Notes under the pieces: model-generated
Seen by the model: the letters and a program-made list of their open reading frames with translations, nothing else
The model's database searches: none
Told to the model about the DNA's origin: nothing
Program-made: the position numbers and the translations under genes
Source: Bacillota bacterium
GTDB taxonomy: Bacteria; Bacillota; Clostridia; Lachnospirales; Lachnospiraceae
DNA length: 36,360 nucleotides
Assembly: GCA_023418475.1 (NCBI GenBank)
Contig: JAEZZO010000039.1
Coordinates: 1-36,360, forward strand
Direction of reading: 5' to 3'
Shown: one piece after another, positions 7,960 to 16,488 of the stretch
Layout of the letters: the number at the start of each line of letters is the position of its first letter
How positions within the stretch are numbered: position 1 is the stretch's first letter

Positions 7960-8970
7960 CTATACTTCTGTTCGTTCAATCAATCTGATCCAACGTCCAC
8001 TTTCCAGTTCTTTTTTATAATCAATCATGATATCTTTATATGAGGTATACTCAGGTATAAAACCAAAGTCTTCTTTTGCTTTTGACATATCAAACAAAAA
8101 GGACGGTGTGTTATTTGTTTTATCAGGGCAATACACAATTCTTGATTTATTCTCTCCTCCAAATACTTCAATAACTGCTTCAGCCTGGGCTTCCAAATCT
8201 AGTTCCGTACTGGAGGTCATATTGTATAACCCATATGTATTATCACTTTCCAATGCCAAAGAAAAGGCTCTCGCAACATCTTTTACATAAATTATGTCTC
8301 TGGTGATATGCGGATCTCCCCAAATTTCGATGTCTTTTCCTTGTTTTGCATTATCAATAAATGTCTGTATACCACTTTTGTATTCTTTACCATTTACATA
8401 TATTACAGAATGAGGTCCAACTCCATATACCGGAGGTAGTCGGAAGCAAGCGCATTGCATCCTATGCTGTTGATTATAATACTCCATTACATCATTAGCT
8501 GCATTTTTAGAAATTACATATACTGCATGATCTCCTGTAAAAACAAAATCACGTGGCTCTGTTTCCTTTATTGGGACACCTTTTCTCCACGAATTTCTGA
8601 CATCTGCATAGGAGCAAGTGGAAATAACCTTGCGTATTCCTCTCTTACGGCAATATTCCAATACGTTAATTGTACCATTCACATTAATTGTAAAATAATC
8701 ATCTGCATTTTCGTCCTGACTAATATCGACTTTTGAATTTGCTGGTAACAAGCCTGCCAATAAGATTACACCTTCCACATCTGTCTTTGGAAGTTTATTG
8801 AAGTCTTCTTTATTCTTAATATCTAATTGCAGAAAGTTTGCACCCATTTCCGTCAACATCTTACCCAAATGGTCATTTCTTCCAGTTGCTACAACCTGTT
8901 TCCCTTCAGAAATCAATTTTTCTACTGTATACATCCCTATAAATCCAGTTGCTCCAATCACAACTACCAT
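7960..8970 (-). CDS. NAD(P)-dependent sugar epimerase/dehydratase (extended SDR)
   Basis: This is a 336-residue extended SDR that acts on a nucleotide sugar in the cytoplasm. It has GATGFIG at residues 6-12, a serine-rich active-site strand ISTCS (116-120) and the catalytic pair Y151/K155 in YVISK. TRDIIYVKDVA fits the usual substrate-binding part. The exact reaction (epimerisation, dehydration or reduction) cannot be told. The ATG at 8970 is chosen because GGAGG lies 5 nt upstream; the in-frame ATG at 8982 overlaps that site and has none. It lies between wecE and the ATP-grasp gene, so it probably shapes the same amino sugar. The 155-nt gap before it is the longest inside this half of the cluster. 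Confidence 0.82.
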   Translation of the reverse strand: MVVVIGATGFIGMYTVEKLISEGKQVVATGRNDHLGKMLTEMGANFLQLDIKNKEDFNKLPKTDVEGVILLAGLLPANSKVDISQDENADDYFTINVNGTINVLEYCRKRGIRKVISTCSYADVRNSWRKGVPIKETEPRDFVFTGDHAVYVISKNAANDVMEYYNQQHRMQCACFRLPPVYGVGPHSVIYVNGKEYKSGIQTFIDNAKQGKDIEIWGDPHITRDIIYVKDVARAFSLALESDNTYGLYNMTSSTELDLEAQAEAVIEVFGGENKSRIVYCPDKTNNTPSFLFDMSKAKEDFGFIPEYTSYKDIMIDYKKELESGRWIRLIERTEV

Positions 8971-9125
8971 ATTATCCTCCATCTGCTGCGTATCTGGGAT
9001 ATAAAACTTTACCAGAAATCACACTACATACTTTTTGCCAGTTGAAAAAAGCATTTCTTTTCAACCAACTTCTTCTGTTATTCTATTTTTATATTATAAA
9101 GCACTTTAATTCTATATTAATCAAA

Positions 9126-10253
9126 TCATTTATAAAAATCATTGATAGACCTAATTACACGGTTAGTATCTACTTCTTTCATTCCATAATACAATGGAAG
9201 TCTCAACAGCCTTTCGCTTTCTTTTGTAGTATACTTATCTTCACCAATAAATTCTCCATATTTTTTTCCGGCTGGTGCTGTATGTAATGGCACATAATGA
9301 AATACTGCATTAATACCATTTGATTTTAAAAACTTAATTAAATTTGTTCTTTCCGTCAAATCCTTTGTCTTAATATAAAACATATGTGCATTATGCTTAC
9401 ATGTATCCGGAATATATGGTATTGCGATTTTCTCATCCAGTGCAAGCTTTTCCAATCCACATTGATACATATTCCATGTAGCTATTCTATCTTTTAAAAT
9501 ATCCTTAGCTATTTCTAATTGCGCCCAAAGATAAGCAGCATTTAATTCACTAGGTAAATAAGATGATCCCGCCTCTACCCATGTATATTTATCTATCTGC
9601 CCCCGGAAAAATCTACTTCTATCCGTTCCCTTTTCACGAATAATCTCTGCCTGTTCGACATTAGCTTCATCTTTTATAACGATTGCTCCACCTTCACCCA
9701 TGCTATAATTTTTCGTTTCATGAAAGCTGTAGCAACCATAATCTCCAATCGACCCTAATGCATGTCCCTTATATGTACTCATAATTCCTTGTGCAGCATC
9801 TTCAATTACTAGTAAATTATGACGTTTTGCAATATTCATTATAGCATCCATTTCACAACTAACGCCAGCATAATGGACAGGCACAATTGCTCTTGTTTTG
9901 CTCGTAATTGCCGCCTCAATTAAATTTTCATCGATGTTCATTGTATCCGAACGAATATCTATAAACTTAACCTTTGCACCGCGCAAAACAAACGCATCCG
10001 CTGTAGAAACAAATGTATAGGCTGGCATAATAACTTCATCACCCGGCTGTATCTCTGTAAGGATTGCCGCCATTTCTGTTGCGTGTGTGCAGGAGGTAGT
10101 CAATAAAACTTTTTTTCCACCACTCCAATTCTCAAGCCAGAAATTACATCGTTTTGTGAACTCACCATCTCCACTTAATTTTTTGTTATTTATTGCTTCT
10201 CTTACATAATCAAAAGCTTTTTCTACTAATATTGGTTCATTAAAATTAATCAT
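9126..10253 (-). CDS. wecE: DegT/DnrJ-type sugar aminotransferase, WecE-like (dTDP-4-amino-4,6-dideoxygalactose transaminase)
   Basis: WecE uses PLP and glutamate to turn dTDP-4-keto-6-deoxy-glucose into dTDP-Fuc4N. The 375-residue length matches enterobacterial WecE (about 376). The similarity I recognise is continuous: LSGDGEFTKRC, PGDEVIMPAYTFVSTADAF, VPVHYAGVSCEMD, EDAAQGIMSTYKG, and the PLP lysine K181 in FHETKN. REKGTDRSRFFRGQ, DKYTWVEAGSSYLPSELNAA and the C-terminal YTTKESERLLRLPLYY also fit. GGAGG lies 5 nt before the ATG. No RmlA/RmlB gene that would supply the keto sugar is in the window, and no WecD-type N-acetyltransferase is present. The enterobacterial substrate is a good guess but not proven in this context. 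Confidence 0.88.
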   Translation of the reverse strand: MINFNEPILVEKAFDYVREAINNKKLSGDGEFTKRCNFWLENWSGGKKVLLTTSCTHATEMAAILTEIQPGDEVIMPAYTFVSTADAFVLRGAKVKFIDIRSDTMNIDENLIEAAITSKTRAIVPVHYAGVSCEMDAIMNIAKRHNLLVIEDAAQGIMSTYKGHALGSIGDYGCYSFHETKNYSMGEGGAIVIKDEANVEQAEIIREKGTDRSRFFRGQIDKYTWVEAGSSYLPSELNAAYLWAQLEIAKDILKDRIATWNMYQCGLEKLALDEKIAIPYIPDTCKHNAHMFYIKTKDLTERTNLIKFLKSNGINAVFHYVPLHTAPAGKKYGEFIGEDKYTTKESERLLRLPLYYGMKEVDTNRVIRSINDFYK

Positions 10254-10321
10254 GTTTACCTCCGTAAATGAACATTAATTATACAATTTTCTATTTTTTT
10301 AGGTCGACTTGCAGTTTTATA

Positions 10322-13069
10322 TCAGACTGTGCTAGATTTAATCGATTTATCAACCTTAATCTCTCTTATTATTACACAGATCATAAAAAGAAGTGATAAG
10401 GCAGATATTATAGCTCCAATAATAATTGATACCGGTATGAATTTAAATTCTATGAAATGATTACCAGAAGGTACTTCAATACCTTGAATCAAACCATTTA
10501 CCATATAATCCTTAGTTTCTTTACCATCTATATATGCTTTCCAACCAGGGTAATAATTTTGAGAAAAATTAATAAATGTTCTACCCTCCGTTGTAACATT
10601 TGCGGATATAGAATTTCTTTTCCAACAAATGTCTTTTAGCGTTCCTGCTGCTGTTGAAAACCCATCCATATTTTCAATATAACTAATATCATCTAAATCA
10701 TAACTATACACATTATCATAAATATCCTCAACATTTCTAACACTTTCAACGGAAGTAGGTATATATAGTATATCTTTTGCATTCGTATTTATATAAACCC
10801 TGTTAGCATCATCGACATAATATTGCTTATACGCTCCTGCTTTCATCTGTGCATGCATCTTTGTAACTTTCACATCAGTAATCATAATTTCTGATGTTGG
10901 TATTGTTACAAATCTTAAATATATCTCATTTGATACATTACTATCTCCCGAATTAAAATAAGCGCAATGACTGTTCTGTCCTTTCTTTATACTAAAAGAC
11001 ATATTTTGTTCTGCATTATCGTAAGTATTTCCTCCATATAAATCTGCATAAAACGATGTTTGATCCGAAATAGAATTTGTATGAAAAGATATTTTATAAA
11101 ATGTATTTGGCTCTAATTTAATAGGCTCTTGAAAAACATACATTTGTCCATTCGTATATGGTAACTCCACTTTATCTTTCGTATAAATCAAAGAATCGTC
11201 TATCATTGAAGATACAATATCTCCATTATCGGAAATTAATTTAAGTGGATCCAGAATAAATTTTACTCCTAGCATAGATAATAAGTCATTTTGTAATAAT
11301 AGATTCTTATACGCATCTGGAAAACCTGTAAGTAATCCTGAATAATTATACTTTGGTTCCATAATATTTTTATTTGTGAATAATCTAAAAAGTCTCGGAT
11401 TATTAAATGCAATATAAGCGTTAATGGCAGGTATTTCCATAGAAACATTTGAATTAAACTCAATAATGCTACGATACCCTCCATCAATCGTATTATTAGC
11501 TAACCATAACTTCTTATTATCTATCTCTTTTTTCACTTTTTCTGTTACTATTGAACTTGCTTTAAAATTATTAACTGAAGTCGGATCATTCAAAAAGCTA
11601 AAACGTGTTGTTTCAAATAATGTAATAACAAACATTAACATATTGATAATTAAATATATTGATTTTAAATTATTCTTTTTACATTCTCTTCTCTTTTCCA
11701 GTCCAACAAATGCTACGGATAAAATCAACAAAGTTATCAGAGGCATTATCAACGTCAACTTTAAATTATTGCTTCTTGAAAGCAATGCATCTCTTGACAA
11801 ATCACTGGATAGTAAATATAAAAGAGGAGACATTACAACTAAAACACCACATATAAAAATAAATATTTTTATAACAAAATCTTTTAACCCTTTTAAATCA
11901 TCTTCTTCTCGAAGCTTTGTAAGTGCAACTGCAAATAATACATATCCAAAAAAGATAAATACAAACAATGCTCTCCCAGCACATCTTAAACCGCCTAATA
12001 CTGGAGTATGATATACAAATTTATTCAATATTGGTATATGAGCACAGGAAGCATAGATAAATGATCCTAACATAAATATGCATGAAATAATTACTCTTTG
12101 ATCTTTTCGATAATTTGCAATAGCAAAAAGAATCATCATTAGTATTCCGACACCAAGAAATATCTCAATATCCATTTCAGATGAATAATTAGCTCCTAAA
12201 GGCTGCATTACCTCTGTACCAAATAAATTAGGAAATAGCATCATAATTATTTTAATAGGATGAATAGAATAGGATGCAAAATAATCATAACTTATATCCC
12301 CTGATCCAGCTTGTTTATAAGTTCTTAATAATTCCATTGATGGAAGCAATTGTACGGCAATAAACGTTGCATACGTTATTCCAAGTAAAAATAAAGCTTT
12401 CATCATTTTTTTGAACTGCACTTTTGTACAATACATTCGAAATATCAAATAAACAAATGCAGTTGCATCAGTATATATACCGTATTGAACCCCTCCGCCC
12501 AGGAATTGTAATCCCATTGCCAGCGTAACACATAGAAGATAACGAATTTTTTTGTCTTTCACATATTTTTCAATAAAATACAATATTACAGGAAGAAACA
12601 CTATGGCACAGATAATACTCATATGTGATTTTCTATAACCACCCAGATGAATTGACATAATATAAATAAAGCTTGTACCAATCGCTACAACTTTATCACA
12701 ATTTATCTCCTTTAAAAATAAGTATATAAAAAAGGCTCCAATTGCTAAATGAAGTGAATAGTAGCAATATATAAATAATTTAGCCGGTAATATTGACAAA
12801 ATTAAAGAAACAGGATAAAAGACTCCATTAAAATCTGCTGCAAATGGTACTCCATTGGATAGATAAGGATCCCATAAAGGTAATTGCCCTGATTTAAGAG
12901 CATTATTTATAAATAATTTCATTGAGAAATATTGAACTCCATCTCCTGATAACGGAACCATATTTTTCTCAAATAAATTAAAATAAACTATAAATGGGAT
13001 CATAAAATATATTAAAAATAACAATATATTAAAATACTTACTATCATAAAATTTTATTATTTTTTTCAT
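10322..13069 (-). CDS. YfhO-family membrane glycosyltransferase (GT-C type)
   Basis: The 915-residue protein has an N-terminal helix, the family's first extracellular stretch with the acidic SGDGVQYF and GVPFAADFNGVFYP, about twelve membrane helices, and a large extracytoplasmic C-terminal part closed by NYYPGWKAYIDGK and a last helix. YfhO proteins are known in Bacillus and Listeria to transfer sugars from polyprenyl-phosphate carriers to cell-wall polymers. Residues about 640-740 look like an inserted beta-sandwich (LEPNTFYKISFHTN onwards), reminiscent of carbohydrate-binding modules. Of two tandem ATGs I take 13069, since GAGG is 6 nt before it and only 3 nt before 13072. It precedes wecE and is the likely acceptor-side enzyme for the GT2 and EamA genes. 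Confidence 0.82.
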   Translation of the reverse strand: MKKIIKFYDSKYFNILLFLIYFMIPFIVYFNLFEKNMVPLSGDGVQYFSMKLFINNALKSGQLPLWDPYLSNGVPFAADFNGVFYPVSLILSILPAKLFIYCYYSLHLAIGAFFIYLFLKEINCDKVVAIGTSFIYIMSIHLGGYRKSHMSIICAIVFLPVILYFIEKYVKDKKIRYLLCVTLAMGLQFLGGGVQYGIYTDATAFVYLIFRMYCTKVQFKKMMKALFLLGITYATFIAVQLLPSMELLRTYKQAGSGDISYDYFASYSIHPIKIIMMLFPNLFGTEVMQPLGANYSSEMDIEIFLGVGILMMILFAIANYRKDQRVIISCIFMLGSFIYASCAHIPILNKFVYHTPVLGGLRCAGRALFVFIFFGYVLFAVALTKLREEDDLKGLKDFVIKIFIFICGVLVVMSPLLYLLSSDLSRDALLSRSNNLKLTLIMPLITLLILSVAFVGLEKRRECKKNNLKSIYLIINMLMFVITLFETTRFSFLNDPTSVNNFKASSIVTEKVKKEIDNKKLWLANNTIDGGYRSIIEFNSNVSMEIPAINAYIAFNNPRLFRLFTNKNIMEPKYNYSGLLTGFPDAYKNLLLQNDLLSMLGVKFILDPLKLISDNGDIVSSMIDDSLIYTKDKVELPYTNGQMYVFQEPIKLEPNTFYKISFHTNSISDQTSFYADLYGGNTYDNAEQNMSFSIKKGQNSHCAYFNSGDSNVSNEIYLRFVTIPTSEIMITDVKVTKMHAQMKAGAYKQYYVDDANRVYINTNAKDILYIPTSVESVRNVEDIYDNVYSYDLDDISYIENMDGFSTAAGTLKDICWKRNSISANVTTEGRTFINFSQNYYPGWKAYIDGKETKDYMVNGLIQGIEVPSGNHFIEFKFIPVSIIIGAIISALSLLFMICVIIREIKVDKSIKSSTV

Positions 13070-13108
13070 CATTTTCCTCGCTTATATTTTGTATAAAACG
13101 ATCTGCAA

Positions 13109-13138
13109 TACAAATTATTAAATATGCTCTAATTTGTA
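13109..13138. repeat. Inverted repeat between a GT4 gene and the YfhO gene
   Basis: TACAAATTA (13109-13117) and TAATTTGTA (13130-13138) form a perfect 9-bp stem with a 12-nt loop in the 114-nt gap. No T-run follows on the minus strand, so it is not a standard terminator. It may be an operator or an RNA hairpin, or chance in AT-rich DNA. Confidence 0.4.
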
Positions 13139-13183
13139 ATATCGAAATATGTAATAGGTGTATGATTTTTCGTTTCACTATTA

Positions 13184-14344
13184 CTAATGATTTATCATAT
13201 AATTATAAATATTAAATCCTACAATTTCCGGTAAACAATTGTTTTTAACATATTCTAGTGCCTTCTTGGTAATATTCATATAATTCTTATCTTTAAATTG
13301 GCAAATCAACTTTTCAAGATTATCAACGGTTACATCTATTGGTTGTTTTATAACAATTTCATTCGGTAACTCACTAAACCAACCTATATTTGTTACAACA
13401 CATGGAATTTCCAAATCCATACATTGTATTAACGTAGCCGATGATTCCCCATGATATGGATATCGTAGATTCATAATTAAATTACAAGAATATATTGCTT
13501 TAAAGAATTCCTTATTATCAAAAAATCCCGTTTTATGTATATATGGATCTAATAAGTGATCAACATAGTTGCCTTCCCCTATCATAACATAATGAATTTT
13601 ATCCACGTGACTTTCATTATATTTCTTTACTGCAAGACAGGTTAATTCATTTTGTTTTGTTTCCGCAATAAATCCAACTGCTCCAATAATAAATGAAGCT
13701 TCATCCAGTTTATAATATCTATGTAAAAATTTATTATCATCAGATTTTATAGTCTCACATTTTACTAAATGTATTTTATGAGTATTAATATTTTTATAAT
13801 TCTCATTAATAAGGTTTTCAGTATAGGCAGAATGTACAAAAACCCCTTTTGCTTTCTCTAATACCTCACGATTCATGGGCAACTGCGATGCTATTTTCTT
13901 ATGCTGCAATAAATCACATGTATCATTTTCTTTCAAACTTGCCTTAACAATCTGAACTCCCCTTATCCCCTCTAATTCATATATCTTTTGAAATAATTTA
14001 TTTCTTTCCTCATAATAACCGATTGTAAGATAATATAAAACAAAATCATGTAGTATTACATAACCTGGATACTTTAATATCATGTCGTACATATAACAAT
14101 GATAATATGGATTATTACCGAAATTATATATTATATAATCATAAAATCCATAATTTTCATTTTGATTATATATAATAATTTTATATGATTCTTGAATTGT
14201 TTTATTTTCAATCTTATAATCATCGATAATAAGCGTGATATCAAAATATTTTATTAATCCTATTATTAACGCTTCACTGTATTCACTAATTCCACTCTTT
14301 TTAGGCCAAAACGGACTTGCATAAAGTAAGGTCGGCTTTTTCAA
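13184..14344 (-). CDS. Glycosyltransferase, GT4-like GT-B fold
   Basis: This 386-residue cytoplasmic GT-B enzyme probably adds a sugar to the growing lipid-linked glycan. The N-terminal part has the glycine-rich acceptor loop (PFWPKKSGISEYSE) and the C-terminal part the donor site IIGAVGFIAETKQ and HGESSATLIQCMDLEIP. The second glutamate of the usual EX7E motif is replaced by cysteine, as I recall for some relatives with GE(S/T)SG-type motifs, so loss of function need not follow. The start is a TTG at 14344 supported by AGGAGG 8 nt upstream, 12 nt after the previous gene. The composition is strikingly rich in Ile, Tyr and Asn, reflecting AT-rich DNA. Donor and linkage are unknown. Confidence 0.8.
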   Translation of the reverse strand: MKKPTLLYASPFWPKKSGISEYSEALIIGLIKYFDITLIIDDYKIENKTIQESYKIIIYNQNENYGFYDYIIYNFGNNPYYHCYMYDMILKYPGYVILHDFVLYYLTIGYYEERNKLFQKIYELEGIRGVQIVKASLKENDTCDLLQHKKIASQLPMNREVLEKAKGVFVHSAYTENLINENYKNINTHKIHLVKCETIKSDDNKFLHRYYKLDEASFIIGAVGFIAETKQNELTCLAVKKYNESHVDKIHYVMIGEGNYVDHLLDPYIHKTGFFDNKEFFKAIYSCNLIMNLRYPYHGESSATLIQCMDLEIPCVVTNIGWFSELPNEIVIKQPIDVTVDNLEKLICQFKDKNYMNITKKALEYVKNNCLPEIVGFNIYNYMINH

Positions 14345-14356
14345 GGTGACTTCCTC

Positions 14357-15400
14357 CTATTGTAGTAGTTTTTCTATTACATAATCCCAGTTAATATGCT
14401 TTGCTAATAATGATTGATAACCTTTCTCACCCATGATTTTAGCTTTTTTACGATCCAAATATAATTCATCAATCTTTTTAGCTAATAACTTTGCATCATC
14501 ATCAATTATATATCCATTTTCATCATCAACAACAAATTCCAACGGACCTCCAGAATCTTTATGAACAATCACTGGTTTTCTGGAAAAGAAACTTTCCAGC
14601 GTAATATATCCATAATCTTCATCATATGCACCAAAGTATACACACAGGCATTTTGCGTAGTAAGAAAGCTTTTCCTCCTCGGAAATAAAACCCGCCATTT
14701 TTACTTTGCTTTGTAATTTACTATTTTTAATAATCTTATCGATATAATCCAACTCATTTTTACTTCCCGATCCTGCAATTACAAATTTCACATCCGTTTT
14801 TGTATATCTAGCCGCTTCCACCATTAAACGTTGACGTTTCATAGGATCAATACGGCTTGCATAAAATACAAAGTCACCATATTCATCACAATGCATTTTT
14901 TCATAATTTAATGGCGGATGATATAAAGCCTCAGCTTTAATTCCATTAAATTTCATGAGTCTGTTAGCAGTATTCTGTGCATTGGTATAAACAGCTTTTG
15001 CTTCCGAAATATATTTATTATCATGCTTCATAATTATATTCCGGATAAATTCTCCATCAGGTAAATCATGGAGATCTCCATATTTGGTACCCCATAAGTC
15101 ATACGCCTGTCGATGCTGGTGCAATAACCAGAGTATTTTATTATCATGTTTTACATAAAAAGCTGGAAATTTCATTGCAATTACTCTATCAATCTTTTCT
15201 CCGTTCACCTCAGTAAGGTCCATAGTTCTTCCCATTAGCATGCAATCTAGCAAAGAAGAGGTAGGATACCATTTAAAGGGAATAGTAACAATATCCGCTT
15301 GATGTCCTCTCTTCTTCAGCTCATCACGTAACATTTCGGCATGTATTTCCGCACCGCCTTTTGTAAATGGTACCTGAACCATCGCAATTGCAATTTTCAT
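14357..15400 (-). CDS. Glycosyltransferase family 4
   Basis: This 347-residue GT-B enzyme begins with KIAIAMVQVPFTKGGAE, the acceptor-side glycine loop, and has the donor-side FVFYASRIDPMKRQ, FVIAGSGSK and DEDYGYITLESF (an intact EX7E) followed by SGGPLEFV. It probably transfers a hexose or deoxyhexose from a nucleotide donor during chain assembly in the cytoplasm. Its ATG overlaps the stop of the preceding glycosyltransferase by 4 nt (ATGA), with GGGGG just upstream, so the genes are translationally coupled. The RIDPMKRQ stretch is typical of group-1 enzymes. The donor could be GDP-D-rhamnose or GDP-mannose given the gene context, but sequence alone does not settle this. Confidence 0.85.
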   Translation of the reverse strand: MKIAIAMVQVPFTKGGAEIHAEMLRDELKKRGHQADIVTIPFKWYPTSSLLDCMLMGRTMDLTEVNGEKIDRVIAMKFPAFYVKHDNKILWLLHQHRQAYDLWGTKYGDLHDLPDGEFIRNIIMKHDNKYISEAKAVYTNAQNTANRLMKFNGIKAEALYHPPLNYEKMHCDEYGDFVFYASRIDPMKRQRLMVEAARYTKTDVKFVIAGSGSKNELDYIDKIIKNSKLQSKVKMAGFISEEEKLSYYAKCLCVYFGAYDEDYGYITLESFFSRKPVIVHKDSGGPLEFVVDDENGYIIDDDAKLLAKKIDELYLDRKKAKIMGEKGYQSLLAKHINWDYVIEKLLQ

Positions 15401-16488
15401 ATATTTACCCCCAATTTTTCCTTGAAAATAGTCTGAAAAACTCTGGTGATTTTATCATTTGTAAATCGATCATTAAAATTTTTCAAGCCATTTGCTTGTA
15501 TAAATTTGTAATAACTATTATTATTGTTCAAAATATGAATTGCTGCAGCATACTTTTTTATGCTTTCATCCAACACTATTTGATTTTTTCCTATTGTTTC
15601 AGTAATAGCACTAGTAGCACGTGCTATAACTGGCAGATCAAAATATTGAGCCTCGGGAATAGGCACGCAAAAGCCCTCATGTTCACTCGTACATAAGAAA
15701 ATATCGCTTCCAAGATAATAAGATGTTAACAAGGCATCATTAATCTCACCTATAAATTCTATATTATTTTCCAATCCATATTTGCTGATCCTATTTTCAA
15801 TTTCTTGATTATAGCCCGGTAATCCTTCATCAAATTTACCAATAATTCGAAGGATAATATCTGTTCCAAAGTTTACACAATAATTTTGCAAAATATCAAT
15901 CATGAAAAGATGTCCTTTATTTGGTGCAACTCTTCCAACAAACAATAAATTAATTCTTTTATCGTTTAAGAGTGTCTTAAGAACCTCCTCATCAGGGATT
16001 CCTCTAGCCCATTCTTTTATTTTATTAAAAGGAGGACATACTGAAATTTGACTTTGATCGACATTTTTTAAATCCTCTCCATTATAAATAGAATCTACAA
16101 TCCATAATGCATTCTTATAATCATTTACCAACCTATTCGTTTGTTTTCTTCCTTTGTCACATTGTTCATAGTGAAAATCGTTATAAGGTTTAAAAAATTC
16201 CGGAGGTGTAATATTATGATATCTAAAAATCAGCTTTGCCTTTATCTTTTTGATCAATCTCTCGCCATATTCCCAATTCACACTATGATGATAAATAATC
16301 AGGTTTTCTTCAGCGTCCATAATTCTAGTTAATTCATTTTCTTCTATATACTCCAGATTACTATTCAATCTATTTTGTGCATAAGCCTTACAGGTATGCT
16401 TCTGGTTTAGTATATTGTACATTATTTCAATATCATTGCCTATTGCATCATGATTTGTTATTGTCTGATGCATAATCACTATCATCAT
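15397..16488 (-). CDS. Glycosyltransferase family 4
   Basis: This 363-residue GT-B enzyme has the N-terminal HDAIGNDI acceptor loop, then ENLIIYHHSVNWEYGE and RYHNITPPEFF, a pattern common in clostridial and cyanobacterial surface-glycan transferases. The donor half shows LLFVGRVAPNKGH and EHEGFCVPIPEAQ with an intact EX7E. It is likely to act on the lipid-linked chain in the cytoplasm. The ATG at 16488 overlaps the stop of the methyltransferase gene by one base (TAATG), and its end overlaps the next GT4 gene by 4 nt, placing it firmly inside one transcript. Donor and acceptor sugars are not known; the proximity to the putative chain terminator suggests involvement in the main polymer. Confidence 0.85.
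   Translation of the reverse strand: MMIVIMHQTITNHDAIGNDIEIMYNILNQKHTCKAYAQNRLNSNLEYIEENELTRIMDAEENLIIYHHSVNWEYGERLIKKIKAKLIFRYHNITPPEFFKPYNDFHYEQCDKGRKQTNRLVNDYKNALWIVDSIYNGEDLKNVDQSQISVCPPFNKIKEWARGIPDEEVLKTLLNDKRINLLFVGRVAPNKGHLFMIDILQNYCVNFGTDIILRIIGKFDEGLPGYNQEIENRISKYGLENNIEFIGEINDALLTSYYLGSDIFLCTSEHEGFCVPIPEAQYFDLPVIARATSAITETIGKNQIVLDESIKKYAAAIHILNNNNSYYKFIQANGLKNFNDRFTNDKITRVFQTIFKEKLGVNI

Noticed and set aside
9041..9065. Inverted repeat GTTGAAAA/TTTTCAAC between wecE and the SDR gene as a terminator
   Set aside because: On the minus strand no T-run follows the stem, and the downstream genes belong to the same pathway, so termination here is not supported.
11424..12011. 195-codon plus-strand frame opposite the YfhO gene
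   Set aside because: It is antisense to a clear family member, has no ribosome binding site and its composition mirrors the opposite coding frame.
13184..16488. Broken or frameshifted glycosyltransferases
   Set aside because: All three GT4 genes here have normal length, intact GT-B layout and stop-start overlaps that fit an intact operon.
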